Shown here piece after piece: positions 49,917 to 59,357 of a stretch of DNA of 64,000 nt. How positions within the stretch are numbered: the stretch's first letter is position 1; every line of letters starts with the position of its first letter. The notes beneath the pieces were generated by a model. That model was given only the letters and a program-made list of their open reading frames with translations, did no database searches and was not told where the DNA came from. A program made the translations under genes and the position numbers. The DNA is from Peribacillus sp. FSL P2-0133 (lineage in GTDB: Bacteria > Bacillota > Bacilli > Bacillales > DSM-1321), in NCBI RefSeq assembly GCF_037975445.1, contig NZ_CP150254.1, positions 101,001 through 165,000 of the forward strand, in the 5' to 3' direction.

Positions 49917-50756
49917 ATGGTGAAGAAGCTGGTTTCTTTAAATAATATTGTTTTTAAATATGAGGGTCAGTCTCGAAACGCCTTGGATGATGTTTCTTTT
50001 GATATTCATCAGGGGGAGTGGCTTGCGATTGTCGGACATAATGGCTCTGGCAAGTCGACATTAGCGAAGTTACTGAATGGTCTTCAGTTCGCTAACTCAG
50101 GTACCATTACGATTAATGATCAACTTTTGACAGAAGAATCCGTTTGGGATGTACGCCAGAAAATTGGCATGGTTTTTCAAAACCCAGATAATCAATTTGT
50201 AGGCACTACAGTTCAGGATGATGTGGCTTTTGGTTTAGAAAACGCCGGTGTTTCTCAGCAGGTTATGGTGGAGCGTGTTCATGGTGCGTTAAATAAGGTT
50301 AAAATGAATGCCTTTCTTAATCAAGAGCCGCACCATCTATCCGGCGGTCAAAAGCAAAGAGTGGCCATAGCAGGTGTAATAGCCTTGCAGCCAGACATAA
50401 TCATCTTAGATGAAGCAACCTCCATGCTTGACCCAAGAGGCCGTGAAGAAGTGCTTGAAACAGTTAGGGAATTAAAACAGGAAAACGAGATCACTGTCAT
50501 ATCAATCACCCATGATCTTGAGGAAGCTGCGAAAGCTGATCGAATGATAGTGATGAACCAAGGTCAGTTATATCGTGAAGGACCGCCTCAGGTTATTTTT
50601 GAGTTAGAGGATGAATTGATTGCTCTTGGACTGGATATTCCCTTTTCAGTGAAACTAACCAAGGAGTTACAAAAAAATGGTGTTCGTGTAGTTGATGGGC
50701 ATTTGACAGAGGAAGAGTTGGTGAAGGATTTATGCGAATTACACTCGATGATGTAG
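49917..50756 (+). CDS. ecfA1: EcfA1, ECF transporter ATPase
   Basis: EcfA1 is one of two ATPases driving the shared energy-coupling module for vitamin uptake. The 279-residue ABC protein has Walker [10 protein letters not shown] (about 41-49), signature [10 protein letters not shown], Walker [13 protein letters not shown]. It overlaps ecfA2 by 25 bases. GAGGAGGG precedes the ATG. Confidence 0.96.
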   Translation: MVKKLVSLNNIVFKYEGQSRNALDDVSFDIHQGEWLAIVGHNGSGKSTLAKLLNGLQFANSGTITINDQLLTEESVWDVRQKIGMVFQNPDNQFVGTTVQDDVAFGLENAGVSQQVMVERVHGALNKVKMNAFLNQEPHHLSGGQKQRVAIAGVIALQPDIIILDEATSMLDPRGREEVLETVRELKQENEITVISITHDLEEAAKADRMIVMNQGQLYREGPPQVIFELEDELIALGLDIPFSVKLTKELQKNGVRVVDGHLTEEELVKDLCELHSMM

Positions 50757-51598
50757 AATACCGCTATCAGGTGAATACTCCTTTTGAACATCTAGCCCTT
50801 CATGATGTCAATATTTCAATGGAGCCGGGAACCTATACCGCAATCATCGGGCATACAGGGTCCGGGAAATCCACGCTACTGCAACATTTGAATGCTCTTT
50901 TAAAACCGACGAAGGGTCGGGTTTTCATTGGGGATCGGACGATTGAAGCCGGAAGAAAAGAAAAGGCTTTGCGGCCAATAAGACAAAAGGTCGGAATTGT
51001 TTTTCAGTTTCCGGAACATCAGTTATTTGATGAAACGGTTGAAAAGGATATATGTTTCGGACCTATGAATTTTGGCGTTTCTGAAATCGATGCTAAGAAA
51101 CTGGCCAGGAAAGCCATCGCGCAAGTCGGATTGGATGAGGAAATTCTTGAAAAATCACCATTCGACTTATCCGGCGGACAAATGCGACGGGTGGCCATTG
51201 CTGGGGTACTTGCCATGGAGCCCGAAGTATTGGTACTTGATGAGCCCACTGCGGGACTGGATCCGCGAGGACGCAAAGAAATCATGGATATGTTTTATGA
51301 TCTGCATAAAGTAAGGGGCATTTCAACGATTCTTGTGACACATAGCATGGAGGATGCAGCCAAGTATGCGGATGACATCATTATCATGCATAAGGGTACG
51401 GTGTTCAAAAAAGGAACCCCCCAGGAAATTTTCTCAGAGCCGGAACAATTAATGGAGCTTGGCCTGGATGTTCCTGATACGGTCCGTTTTCAGCTAAAGC
51501 TCCAGAAGGAACTTGGTGTTCGATTTGATCATCCATGTCTTAATATCGGTGATTTAGCGATAGAAATAGATAAAGCCATGAAACGGGGGAACCGCTGA
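50732..51598 (+). CDS. ecfA2: EcfA2, ECF transporter ATPase
   Basis: The partner ATPase of EcfA1. The 288-residue protein has Walker [10 protein letters not shown] (about 42-50), signature [10 protein letters not shown], Walker [13 protein letters not shown]. The start overlaps ecfA1 and the stop overlaps the ecfT ATG, so the three subunits are coupled. Confidence 0.96.
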   Translation: MRITLDDVEYRYQVNTPFEHLALHDVNISMEPGTYTAIIGHTGSGKSTLLQHLNALLKPTKGRVFIGDRTIEAGRKEKALRPIRQKVGIVFQFPEHQLFDETVEKDICFGPMNFGVSEIDAKKLARKAIAQVGLDEEILEKSPFDLSGGQMRRVAIAGVLAMEPEVLVLDEPTAGLDPRGRKEIMDMFYDLHKVRGISTILVTHSMEDAAKYADDIIIMHKGTVFKKGTPQEIFSEPEQLMELGLDVPDTVRFQLKLQKELGVRFDHPCLNIGDLAIEIDKAMKRGNR

Positions 51599-52395
51599 TG
51601 CTGGATAAAATGATCATCGGGCGTTATGTCCCTGCAAATTCACTGATGCACAAGATGGACCCAAGGGCTAAATTGCTCCTCGTGTTCCTGTTCGTTTGTG
51701 TCGTTTTTTTGGCGAATAATGTCGTTTCTTACGGGTTGCTTGCTGTATTCACCATCCTTTTGATCAGTCTTTCCAAAATACCGCTTCGCTATCTTTATAA
51801 TGGGTTAAAACCAATCTTTTTCTTGATCGTTTTTACATTCCTTCTCCATATATTGTTTACGAAAGAAGGGGAATTGCTTTTTGAATACGGTTGGTTTGAA
51901 ATCTATGAAGGCGGTCTGATTCAAGGTTTTTTCATATCCGTTAGATTTACTTTACTAATCCTTGTTACGTCACTTTTAACTTTGACGACATCCCCGATAT
52001 CCATTACAGATGGGATGGAAGAGCTGTTGGGGCCCTTGAAAAAGTGGAAGATGCCTGTACATGAACTGGCATTGATGATGTCCATTGCCCTTCGATTCAT
52101 TCCAACGCTAATGGAGGAAACGGAAAAAATCATGAAGGCCCAAACTGCAAGGGGCGTTGACTTTTCATCTGGCCCGATAAAGGACAGGGTTAAATCGATT
52201 GTACCGCTGCTTGTTCCTTTATTTGTCAGTTCGTTCAAACGGGCGGAGGAGTTGGCAACTGCCATGGAGTCAAGAGGATACCGTGGCGGGGAAGGCCGCA
52301 CGAAATATCGCCAATTGGACTGGAAGACGAGTGATAGTCTTTTGATGGTCTCAATAGGTGTTCTAACGGTCATGTTATTTTTATTACGTTCATAA
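51598..52395 (+). CDS. ecfT: EcfT, ECF transporter membrane subunit
   Basis: EcfT links the two ATPases to interchangeable substrate-binding S components. The 265-residue protein has several membrane segments and the two coupling motifs, ARG in AQTARGVDFSSG and SRG in AMESRGYRGG. A candidate S component gene lies at 56882. Confidence 0.96.
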   Translation: MLDKMIIGRYVPANSLMHKMDPRAKLLLVFLFVCVVFLANNVVSYGLLAVFTILLISLSKIPLRYLYNGLKPIFFLIVFTFLLHILFTKEGELLFEYGWFEIYEGGLIQGFFISVRFTLLILVTSLLTLTTSPISITDGMEELLGPLKKWKMPVHELALMMSIALRFIPTLMEETEKIMKAQTARGVDFSSGPIKDRVKSIVPLLVPLFVSSFKRAEELATAMESRGYRGGEGRTKYRQLDWKTSDSLLMVSIGVLTVMLFLLRS

Positions 52396-52409
52396 TAAGG
52401 AAGAGAACT

Positions 52410-53150
52410 ATGCCAAAATATAAATGTGTGATCGCTTATGACGGCACGGATTTTGCTGGTTATCAGGTGCAGCCAGAGAAACGCACCATACAAAGTGAAT
52501 TCGAGGCAGTCTTGGCCCAAATGCATAAAGGCACAATTATAAAAGTGACTGCTTCAGGCAGGACAGATTCAGGGGTCCATGCAAAGGGGCAAGTGCTTCA
52601 CTTTGATTCGCCCCTTACATTCCCTACTGAAAACTGGGTAAAGGCGTTCAGCGCCCTTCTTCCGACCGATATCATCGTTCTGGAAGTCGATATCGTGCCT
52701 GACGATTTTCATGCGAGGTTCCATACGACTGGGAAAGAGTACCGTTATATCATAGCCCGTTCGAAACTACGGGATCCGTTTAAGCGGAATTACGCCTATC
52801 ATTATCCCTACCCATTAGATGGGGAGGCGATGAGGGAAGCAATCTCCTATTTGATAGGGACACATGACTTTACAAGTTTTTGTTCGGCAAAAACGGAAGT
52901 GGTCGATAAAGTTCGAACCATAAAAGAAATGGATTTTGAAGAGAGCGATGATTTCATGGTTTTCCGCTTCGTTGGCGAAGGTTTTTTGTATAATATGGTC
53001 CGTATCCTGGTTGGGACGCTCCTGGATGTCGGCAGCGGCAAGATGTCACCCCGTGACATGAGCGGGATTTTGGAGAAAAAGGACCGCAGTTTTGCAGGGA
53101 AAACAGCGCCAGCCCAAGGCTTATATTTATGGAAAGTATTTTACAAATAA
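52410..53150 (+). CDS. truA: tRNA pseudouridine synthase A
   Basis: TruA makes pseudouridine 38-40 in the tRNA anticodon arm. The 246-residue protein has the catalytic motif ASGRTDSGVHAKGQ (about 49-62, catalytic Asp) and the FLYNMVRILVGTLLDVG segment. It starts 14 bases after ecfT and likely shares its transcript. Confidence 0.97.
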   Translation: MPKYKCVIAYDGTDFAGYQVQPEKRTIQSEFEAVLAQMHKGTIIKVTASGRTDSGVHAKGQVLHFDSPLTFPTENWVKAFSALLPTDIIVLEVDIVPDDFHARFHTTGKEYRYIIARSKLRDPFKRNYAYHYPYPLDGEAMREAISYLIGTHDFTSFCSAKTEVVDKVRTIKEMDFEESDDFMVFRFVGEGFLYNMVRILVGTLLDVGSGKMSPRDMSGILEKKDRSFAGKTAPAQGLYLWKVFYK

Positions 53151-53292
53151 AAATATTTTCGAAGTGATACCAGTTTTTTTACAACTGGAAAACGGGATGA
53201 AATCAGTAATGGAGCGGTTTGTCTCTATACTGACCTTTTCATGGAGTTGCAGAGAGTGTTTTATAGACAACTTATCCTAGTGTAACATTCCC

Positions 53293-53400
53293 TTGACAAT
53301 GAATCTGGGAGAAGTTAATATAATATGGTATGTATTTTAATCCCACGATAAGCCCCGGAAGTTTATTGTGATTGAAAATAAATATAAAAAATTAAAAAGT
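53293..53400 (+). promoter_or_regulatory. promoter and L13 leader of rplM-rpsI
   Basis: TTGACA (53293-53298) is followed at 17 bases by TAATAT and at 20 bases by TATAAT. The short leader after it, with CCCACGATAAGCCCCGGAAG near 53342-53361, fits the position of the Firmicute L13 leader before rplM. The 53151-53292 stretch has nothing else recognisable. Confidence 0.7.
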
Positions 53401-53417
53401 TTTTTAGGAGGTTAACC

Positions 53418-53855
53418 ATGCGTACGACATTTATGGCGAAAGCTAATGAAGTAGAACGTAAATGGTATGTGATTGACGCTGAAGGCAAAACTTTAGGTCG
53501 CCTTTCTACTGAAGTAGCATCCATCTTACGTGGTAAACATAAACCAACTTTTACACCGAACATTGACACTGGTGATCATGTAATTCTTATCAATGTTGAA
53601 AAAATCCACTTGACTGGTAAAAAATTGACAGACAAAATTTACTACCGTCACACTATGCATCCAGGCGGTCTTAAAACTAGAACTGCTCTTGAAATGCGTA
53701 CAAACTACCCTGAGAGAATGCTTGAACTTGCTATCAAAGGTATGCTTCCAAAGAATTCTCTTGGTCGTCAAATCTACAAAAAATTACACGTATACGCTGG
53801 AGCTGAGCACCCACACGCTGCTCAACAACCAGAAGTATACGAATTACGCGGATAA
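53418..53855 (+). CDS. rplM: 50S ribosomal protein L13
   Basis: L13 is an early 50S assembly protein. The 145-residue protein begins [20 protein letters not shown] and contains [18 protein letters not shown] and [18 protein letters not shown] precedes the ATG. Confidence 0.98.
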   Translation: MRTTFMAKANEVERKWYVIDAEGKTLGRLSTEVASILRGKHKPTFTPNIDTGDHVILINVEKIHLTGKKLTDKIYYRHTMHPGGLKTRTALEMRTNYPERMLELAIKGMLPKNSLGRQIYKKLHVYAGAEHPHAAQQPEVYELRG

Positions 53856-53875
53856 TTACTAAGGAGGTTACTATC

Positions 53876-54268
53876 TTGGCACAAGTTCAATATTATGGTA
53901 CTGGTCGCCGTAAGAGCTCAGTAGCTCGTGTACGTTTAGTACCAGGCGAAGGTCGCATCGTTATTAACGGTCGTGACATTAATGAATATATTCCTTTCGC
54001 AGCATTACGTGAAGTTGTTAACCAACCACTAGTTGCAACAGAAACTACTGGAAATTACGACGTTCTAGTAAACGTTAGCGGTGGTGGATACACTGGTCAA
54101 GCTGGAGCAATCCGTCACGGTATCGCTCGTGCATTGCTACAAGTTGATCCAGAATACCGTCCATCTCTTAAAACTGCTGGTTTACTAACTCGTGACCCAC
54201 GTATGAAAGAGCGTAAAAAATACGGTCTTAAAGGCGCACGTCGTGCACCTCAGTTCTCAAAACGTTAA
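53876..54268 (+). CDS. rpsI: 30S ribosomal protein S9
   Basis: S9 reaches the P-site tRNA with its C-terminal tail. The 130-residue protein begins [18 protein letters not shown] and ends in RRAPQFSKR. The start is TTG at 53876 after AAGGAGG. Confidence 0.98.
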   Translation: MAQVQYYGTGRRKSSVARVRLVPGEGRIVINGRDINEYIPFAALREVVNQPLVATETTGNYDVLVNVSGGGYTGQAGAIRHGIARALLQVDPEYRPSLKTAGLLTRDPRMKERKKYGLKGARRAPQFSKR

Positions 54269-54284
54269 TTCTATTACCGTTTCG

Positions 54285-54321
54285 AAAGGCTCTCAACCAT
54301 TTTGGTTGGGGGTCTTTTTTT
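54285..54321 (+). terminator. terminator after rpsI
   Basis: CTCAACC and GGTTGGGGG form a stem with a four-base loop followed by a run of seven T. It ends the rplM operon. Confidence 0.88.
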
Positions 54322-54374
54322 GTGGTGAAAAAGATTTTGATCACATCACGCTCCATGAACTTATATATTAAATA

Positions 54375-54414
54375 AAATAAAGCATATCCGGGATATCCCA
54401 GATATGCTTTATTT
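54375..54414 (-). terminator. terminator after the MFS gene
   Basis: AAATAAAGCATATC and GATATGCTTTATTT form a perfect 14-pair stem between the convergent rpsI and MFS genes. A-rich and T-rich flanks allow it to work on both strands. Confidence 0.8.
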
Positions 54415-54437
54415 TAAAGAACGTATTGTTAACGATT

Positions 54438-55892
54438 TTAGTTAGGGGATTCACTTTCACTTTTTTTAATTGCGGCTTTTTTCGGCATAAAGCATGCAAA
54501 AATTAACGCCACAAAAGATAGGATTAACATAAAAACATAGGCATCACTTGAGCCGAGGGTGGAAGCTAATGCCTCTAGTTGTATTGCTGTAATGTTTTCA
54601 TTTTGCACTGTTAGCTCAGAGGCATGTGAAGTTGCTTGCATTGTATACACTGTGATGACAACTGCTGTTCCAATAGCACCTGACAATTGGCGAATGGTAT
54701 TATTTACAGCTGAACCATGGGAACCCAATTCTCTTGGTAAAGCATTCAGCCCTGCTGTATTTAAAGGCATGGTAATAAAGCTTAATCCAATTCGTAATAT
54801 AATGGTACGGGCCATTAAATAGATATAGGTTGTGGATTCGTTTATATCTATGACTCCCCACATCGAAACAATGATAAATACTAAACCTGTAATAAAGAGT
54901 GGTTTAGCACCATATTTATCATACATTTTACCAGTGACAGGGGACAAGAAGGCATTAATCACAGCTCCAGGCAATAACAGTAAACCTGCTTCAAATGGTG
55001 TAAAACCTCGTCCATTCTGCAAGTAAATTGGTAAAAGAATTAAATCCGCATACATAATCATCGTAATTAGTACATTGAGGAAAGATGTGAGCGTGAAAAC
55101 TTTGTACTTAAATACAGATAAATTTAATAATGGATCGCTGGATTTCATTTGACGTAAACAGAATAGAGCCGTCACGATTATTCCGGCGATTATTGTAGTA
55201 ATGATAACGAGATTATCCCACCCCTTGCTTCCTGCGCTGCTAAATCCAAATAATATGCAGCCAAAACCAATCGTTGATAAAATGACACTTGTGATATCTA
55301 ATTTTGCTTTTGTTGTCTCTGCAACATTCATTAAATATTTGAACGCTAGAACAATGACGATTATTATAAATGGGGTTAACCCAATAAATAACCATCTCCA
55401 TGAAACATATTCAATGATAAAACCAGATAATGTAGGAGCTATGGCTGGAGCAAAAATTATCGCAAAGCCGATTGTCCCCATAATACTTCCACGCTTTTCG
55501 CTAGGATATAAATATAAAATAACTGTCATCATTAGAGGCATTATAATCCCGGCACCAATTGCTTGAATCATTCTTCCCGTTAACAGCATGCCAAAATTCT
55601 CCGCACATGCACAAACTGCAGATCCGATTAACAAAAAGAACATCGAACTAATAAATAGCTGCCTTGTTGTGAACCGTTTCATTAAAAAAGCTGTAATCGG
55701 CACTAAAACACCGTTCACTAGCATAAATCCTGTTGATAACCATTGTACAGTTGCAGCAGTTACATGAAATACGTCCATTAAACCACTCAATGCAACATTT
55801 AATAAAGTCTGATTTAATGTTGATAAAAAACAACCAGCAATCAGTACAATTAATAAAATTTTTTTATTTCTTTCTGTTATATCATTACTCAT
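54438..55892 (-). CDS. DHA2-family MFS multidrug exporter (LmrB/EmrB-like)
   Basis: The 484-residue protein has about 14 hydrophobic segments, as in the DHA2 drug:proton antiporters. Typical motifs are present: LNQTLLNVALSGL in the first helix, QWLSTGFMLVNGVLVP, TGRMIQAIGAGIIMPL, and the antiporter motif C region FAPAIAPTLSGFI. The substrate cannot be told from sequence; LmrB-like relatives export lincosamides and other drugs. AAGGAG precedes the ATG on this strand. It is divergent from a TetR regulator, which probably represses it. This pair is not part of the B. subtilis gene order here and looks like a lineage-specific insertion. Confidence 0.92.
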   Translation of the reverse strand: MSNDITERNKKILLIVLIAGCFLSTLNQTLLNVALSGLMDVFHVTAATVQWLSTGFMLVNGVLVPITAFLMKRFTTRQLFISSMFFLLIGSAVCACAENFGMLLTGRMIQAIGAGIIMPLMMTVILYLYPSEKRGSIMGTIGFAIIFAPAIAPTLSGFIIEYVSWRWLFIGLTPFIIIVIVLAFKYLMNVAETTKAKLDITSVILSTIGFGCILFGFSSAGSKGWDNLVIITTIIAGIIVTALFCLRQMKSSDPLLNLSVFKYKVFTLTSFLNVLITMIMYADLILLPIYLQNGRGFTPFEAGLLLLPGAVINAFLSPVTGKMYDKYGAKPLFITGLVFIIVSMWGVIDINESTTYIYLMARTIILRIGLSFITMPLNTAGLNALPRELGSHGSAVNNTIRQLSGAIGTAVVITVYTMQATSHASELTVQNENITAIQLEALASTLGSSDAYVFMLILSFVALIFACFMPKKAAIKKSESESPN

Positions 55893-55910
55893 TCGTAAAC
55901 TCCTTTATTT

Positions 55911-56038
55911 TTGACTTGCATTCTCAACAACGTGTCGATAAAATCGATGGTAACAAAAAAATATGTTGCTTACCATGAACAGTTTTCTTGAAAATGTTCA
56001 CTAATCGACATAGGGATATACGCTGTTGAGAAAGTCAA
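55911..56038. promoter_or_regulatory. divergent promoter region with inverted repeat, likely TetR operator
   Basis: The gap between the exporter and its regulator has an inverted repeat: TTGACTT..TTCTCAACA at 55911-55929 and TGTTGAGAAAGTCAA at 56024-56038. Each arm contains a TTGACT -35-like box pointing inward, toward the gene on the far side. A smaller palindrome TCGATAAAATCGA lies at 55935-55947. A TetR dimer could bind both arms and control both genes. Confidence 0.6.
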
Positions 56039-56062
56039 AGAAAATCTATAAAGGAGTTAAAA

Positions 56063-56611
56063 ATGTCTATTCCCAAGAAAGAAGATCCTCGTACAATTCG
56101 GTCAAGAGAAATGTTTAAGAACGCTGTCATTGCTCTCTTATCCGAGGACCCTGCTATTTCAAATTTAACGGTTCAGAAAATCGCAGCCAAAGCAGGATTA
56201 AACCGGACAACATTTTACCTGCATTATCAGGATATTCAAGATTTAGTAACGCAAATCACCGATGAGATTTTAAATGAGCTTTCTGATAAAATTTTTGCTT
56301 TAATACATGCAAAAGATTTATCAGAAAAACAACAGCTAACTCAATTACTTGATTATTTATATATTCATCGAAATTATTTACTTATTTTATTTAAGACGAA
56401 TCAGTTTGAGGAACAATTGTTTTCATTATTAAAGCAATTGGTAGAAATAAGAAGGAAGAATACCGAGAAGGATTTACCTGCTGATTATGTTGACATTGAT
56501 ATTAAAACGGCCTCATTGGTAGGCATTATAATATGGTGGTTAAGAAAGGGGCTTCATTTTAGTTCGGATTATATTGCCAACCAAATTTATTTAATGTACA
56601 GAATGCAATGA
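56063..56611 (+). CDS. TetR-family repressor
   Basis: The 182-residue protein has an N-terminal TetR helix-turn-helix (LTVQKIAAKAGLNRTTFYLHY, split near 39-59) and a helical C-terminal ligand domain of the type found in the DhaS-like subgroup. An AAGGAG site precedes the ATG. The divergent exporter is the probable target; the inducer is unknown. Confidence 0.92.
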   Translation: MSIPKKEDPRTIRSREMFKNAVIALLSEDPAISNLTVQKIAAKAGLNRTTFYLHYQDIQDLVTQITDEILNELSDKIFALIHAKDLSEKQQLTQLLDYLYIHRNYLLILFKTNQFEEQLFSLLKQLVEIRRKNTEKDLPADYVDIDIKTASLVGIIIWWLRKGLHFSSDYIANQIYLMYRMQ

Positions 56612-56635
56612 TTCCAATACCGTTTGAAAGAATCT

Positions 56636-56783
56636 TGAATTTCATTAAGTCTTTTTTATGCCCGGAAAATAATAAGACCATATCATGCCATCCATCCCAG
56701 TCTTCCAGGCTCAATGCAAATGAAACGCCGTGGTGAGGGGGCTTCATATGTTGGTGATGGTTATGTTCCATTTGTTTACACAT
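56636..56783 (-). pseudogene. possible coding remnant, histidine-rich
   Basis: On the minus strand, a frame reads MEHNHHQHMKPP then SLEDWDGWHDMVLLFSGHKK, which looks like protein sequence. It has no ribosome site and its tail runs into the tetR 3' end. It may be the start of an older gene cut when the exporter/regulator pair arrived, or chance. I do not recognise the family. Confidence 0.3.
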
Positions 56784-56881
56784 GAGTTTATTTATGTAAT
56801 ACAGAATTTTTTGTAAAATCCATATTTATTAAGTTCCTGTTTAGGAGTATGATAATACTTAAAAAAGAAAGAGGACTTCAT

Positions 56882-57412
56882 ATGAATTCAACATACTCAC
56901 CGATTGAAACAACTAAAACAAAAACCTTGGTCATCAATGCGCTATTCATTGCATTAACCCTTGTAGCGACAATGTTCATCAACATTAAGCTCCCAATAAT
57001 GGGTAACGGCGGCCTGATCCATCTGGGTAACGTTCCCCTTTTTATAGCTGCTTTGGTTTATGGCAAAAAAACAGGAGCGATAGCAGGCGCCTTCGGTATG
57101 GCCTTCTTCGATCTTTTCTCTGGTTGGGCAGCATGGGCACCGTTTACATTCGTCATCGTAGGAGCAATGGGCTTTCTAGCCGGCCTTATATCCGAAAAGG
57201 TACCGGGCAAAAGAGAATTGGTATACACTATGGCCGTTGCCGTTGCATTGGTTATTAAAATCGTCGGCTACTATTTTGTCGAAGTTATTCTTTATGGTAA
57301 CTGGATACAGCCATTTGGCTCCATCCCCGGAAACGTGATGCAGGTCGTAATAGCTGGAATAATTGTAGTGCCACTTGCTGGTCGATTAAAGAAAAGAGCT
57401 GGACAGATATAA
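56882..57412 (+). CDS. ECF transporter S component
   Basis: The 176-residue membrane protein has about six hydrophobic segments and the S-component pattern LGNVPLFIAALVYGKKTGA and GAFGMAFFDLFSGW. Such proteins bind a vitamin or precursor and use the EcfA1-EcfA2-EcfT module, here encoded 5 kb upstream. It resembles the HmpT/PdxU-type group, so a thiamin or pyridoxine precursor is possible, but the substrate is not shown. I see no riboswitch before it. The start at 56882 follows AGAGGA; an in-frame start at 56849 is also possible. Confidence 0.85.
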   Translation: MNSTYSPIETTKTKTLVINALFIALTLVATMFINIKLPIMGNGGLIHLGNVPLFIAALVYGKKTGAIAGAFGMAFFDLFSGWAAWAPFTFVIVGAMGFLAGLISEKVPGKRELVYTMAVAVALVIKIVGYYFVEVILYGNWIQPFGSIPGNVMQVVIAGIIVVPLAGRLKKRAGQI

Positions 57413-57566
57413 AGTGAAACAAAAATAGGAAGCCACTTCAAACTTTGTGTTGCACCACCTTTGGATGTTGTACTGCGCTCTGAACCTTAGGCAGTTTAAA
57501 AAGACATCCTGCTAAGTAAGCGGGTATTAAATGCATTCGCTATTATAAAATGTTTTATCATTTGAG

Positions 57567-57600
57567 AAAAGGACATCCGTTAACCATGGATGTCCTTTTT
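57567..57600 (+). terminator. terminator after the S component
   Basis: AAAAGGACATCC and GGATGTCCTTTTT form a 12-pair stem with a nine-base loop and a T run. Confidence 0.9.
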
Positions 57601-57993
57601 ATCTTAATAGACCACAAAGCCTGAAGTTGTCATTGAGGATGGCTCGCTTAAGTTTAAGGAAGAACACGACATGAATAATCAGTATTGATCAAGTTCAAAG
57701 AGACATGCGCAGTGAGCGACCCAAGTCGGAAAGGTCAGCCTCGGGTAGCTGCCTGAGTGGCGGGTTAGTGGAGAAAACTCCTAGTTTTCTAACATCAAGT
57801 TTCTTGTGGGTCTGCACTCTAACAGGTTTCTTACCATATTGCATACCGATATGCTTTTTCAAGTACCTGCCGAACCTATCCTCATTATTTTTTGCCAATA
57901 GAATAAATGAATGGTTCAAAATAGAACGCTAAAACTAAAATTATGTCTTGGGAAATAATTTTGGGAAATGGGGAATTGCCCCGGAGGTGAATT
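57601..57993. other. gene-poor stretch, possible repeat remnant
   Basis: No convincing gene lies here. A minus-strand frame (57695-57919) reads KKLDVRKLGVFSTNPPLR then EADLSDLGRSLRMSL but has no good ribosome site. The segment 57705-57780 is more GC-rich than its surroundings, with CCTCGGGTAGCTGCC near its centre. It may be a copy of a dispersed noncoding repeat. Confidence 0.4.
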
Positions 57994-58419
57994 ATGGCTG
58001 TGATATTAGGTTTACAGGAGATGCAAAGGGAAAGGCAATTGAGGTTCGAACGTAGGCTGCTCAGGGAACTTTCTATCGAGGATATGAAGGGGAGGATTCA
58101 GCGTTACTTCGGACAGGATTTGATGGATGTTTTGGAGGAAGGCTACTTTGATGTTGCCATCGAGGCTTATTTATTAGGAGCAAACTATAGTAAGTTTGGC
58201 TATTATGGTGAGTCGGAAGAAAATGTAAGATCCAGGTGTTGGAAGGAAGAGAAGTTTTTGGTCGATACTCTTTTTAACTTTATTTTGTATTGGCGGGAAG
58301 TTACAGCGAATAACGCTTTCGATGAAGGTTTGTTTTATTGTTGTGAAGGGTTTGTTGGGGATTGGTGGCTGGACGGCTTTAAGACTGGAGAAAAACGATA
58401 TAAAATGAAACTGCATTAA
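57994..58419 (+). CDS. ybaK: YbaK family protein (DUF2521)
   Basis: The 141-residue protein matches the YbaK family in AIEAYLLGANYSKFGYYGES and DWWLDGFKTGEK. No function is established. GGAGGTG precedes the ATG. It lies directly before cwlD, as in B. subtilis. Confidence 0.85.
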   Translation: MAVILGLQEMQRERQLRFERRLLRELSIEDMKGRIQRYFGQDLMDVLEEGYFDVAIEAYLLGANYSKFGYYGESEENVRSRCWKEEKFLVDTLFNFILYWREVTANNAFDEGLFYCCEGFVGDWWLDGFKTGEKRYKMKLH

Positions 58420-58501
58420 GAAGGCATAATCCCATTCCTTGTTCTAATTTCATGGTTTGTCCCATACTTTTTAGTAGAGAGATCATGGAAGGGGAACGGT
58501 C

Positions 58502-59218
58502 ATGCGCAAAAAGCTGAAATATACAGGGATCGCTATGGGATTGTTTGTCCTTTTTTTAATTGTGACTTTTAAATTTGTTGAAGATGATTCTTGGGACTCC
58601 TGGAACCTTCCGTTGTCAGGTAAGGTCATCATTCTGGATGCAGGTCACGGGGGAATGGACGGCGGGGCAAATGTACAAGAGGTTATGGAAAAGGAAATTG
58701 CCCTTTCCGTTTCATTAAAGGTCAGGGACTATTTACAGGAACAGGGTGCCCTTGTCATCATGACACGTGAGAAGGATGAGGATTTGGCACAGGGAAATAC
58801 AAAGGGGGTCCGCCAGCGGAAGCAGGAAGACTTACGGAATCGGGTTGAAATGATCAATAATTCGGAAGCGGACTTATTCTTAAGCATTCATTTGAACTCT
58901 TTTCCATCAGCGTCATCGAAAGGTGCCCAGACCTTTTATACAAACAGGTTTGAGGAAAATGAACAGGTGGCAAAATTTATTCAGACTGAAATCATAAGAA
59001 ACCTGGAAAATACAAAGCGTGATGCAAAAACGATTAAACATGTGTATTTGATGAATTATGCCAAGAAACCGGGAGCGCTTGTGGAAATTGGATTTCTTTC
59101 CAATTCCGAGGAAAGGGAACGCCTTATCAGTGATAAGTATCAAGAAAAGGTTGCCAGTTCGATTTATATGGGTATTTTACGGTACTTTACAGAGGAAAAA
59201 CTATCGGATGAAGAGTGA
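58502..59218 (+). CDS. cwlD: CwlD, N-acetylmuramoyl-L-alanine amidase
   Basis: CwlD strips peptides from cortex muramic acid so that muramic lactam can form, which is needed for germination. The 238-residue protein has an N-terminal membrane or signal segment (about 7-25) and an Amidase_3 domain with zinc ligands in DAGHGGMDGG (His, about 47), EKEIAL (Glu) and SIHLNS (His), and catalytic Glu in VEIGFLSN. It is likely made in the mother cell. Confidence 0.95.
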   Translation: MRKKLKYTGIAMGLFVLFLIVTFKFVEDDSWDSWNLPLSGKVIILDAGHGGMDGGANVQEVMEKEIALSVSLKVRDYLQEQGALVIMTREKDEDLAQGNTKGVRQRKQEDLRNRVEMINNSEADLFLSIHLNSFPSASSKGAQTFYTNRFEENEQVAKFIQTEIIRNLENTKRDAKTIKHVYLMNYAKKPGALVEIGFLSNSEERERLISDKYQEKVASSIYMGILRYFTEEKLSDEE

Positions 59219-59357
59219 TGTCTGGGTCTTGTAAGGTACAAGGCCTTTTTATTATGGGGAAATCATCAGGTTTCGCATGCGGGGCAGATAATAAGCTTTC
59301 TTTCCGTAATATGTTATACTGAAAAATGGGAAAATAAAATTCAAAGGGGTGCTCGAC

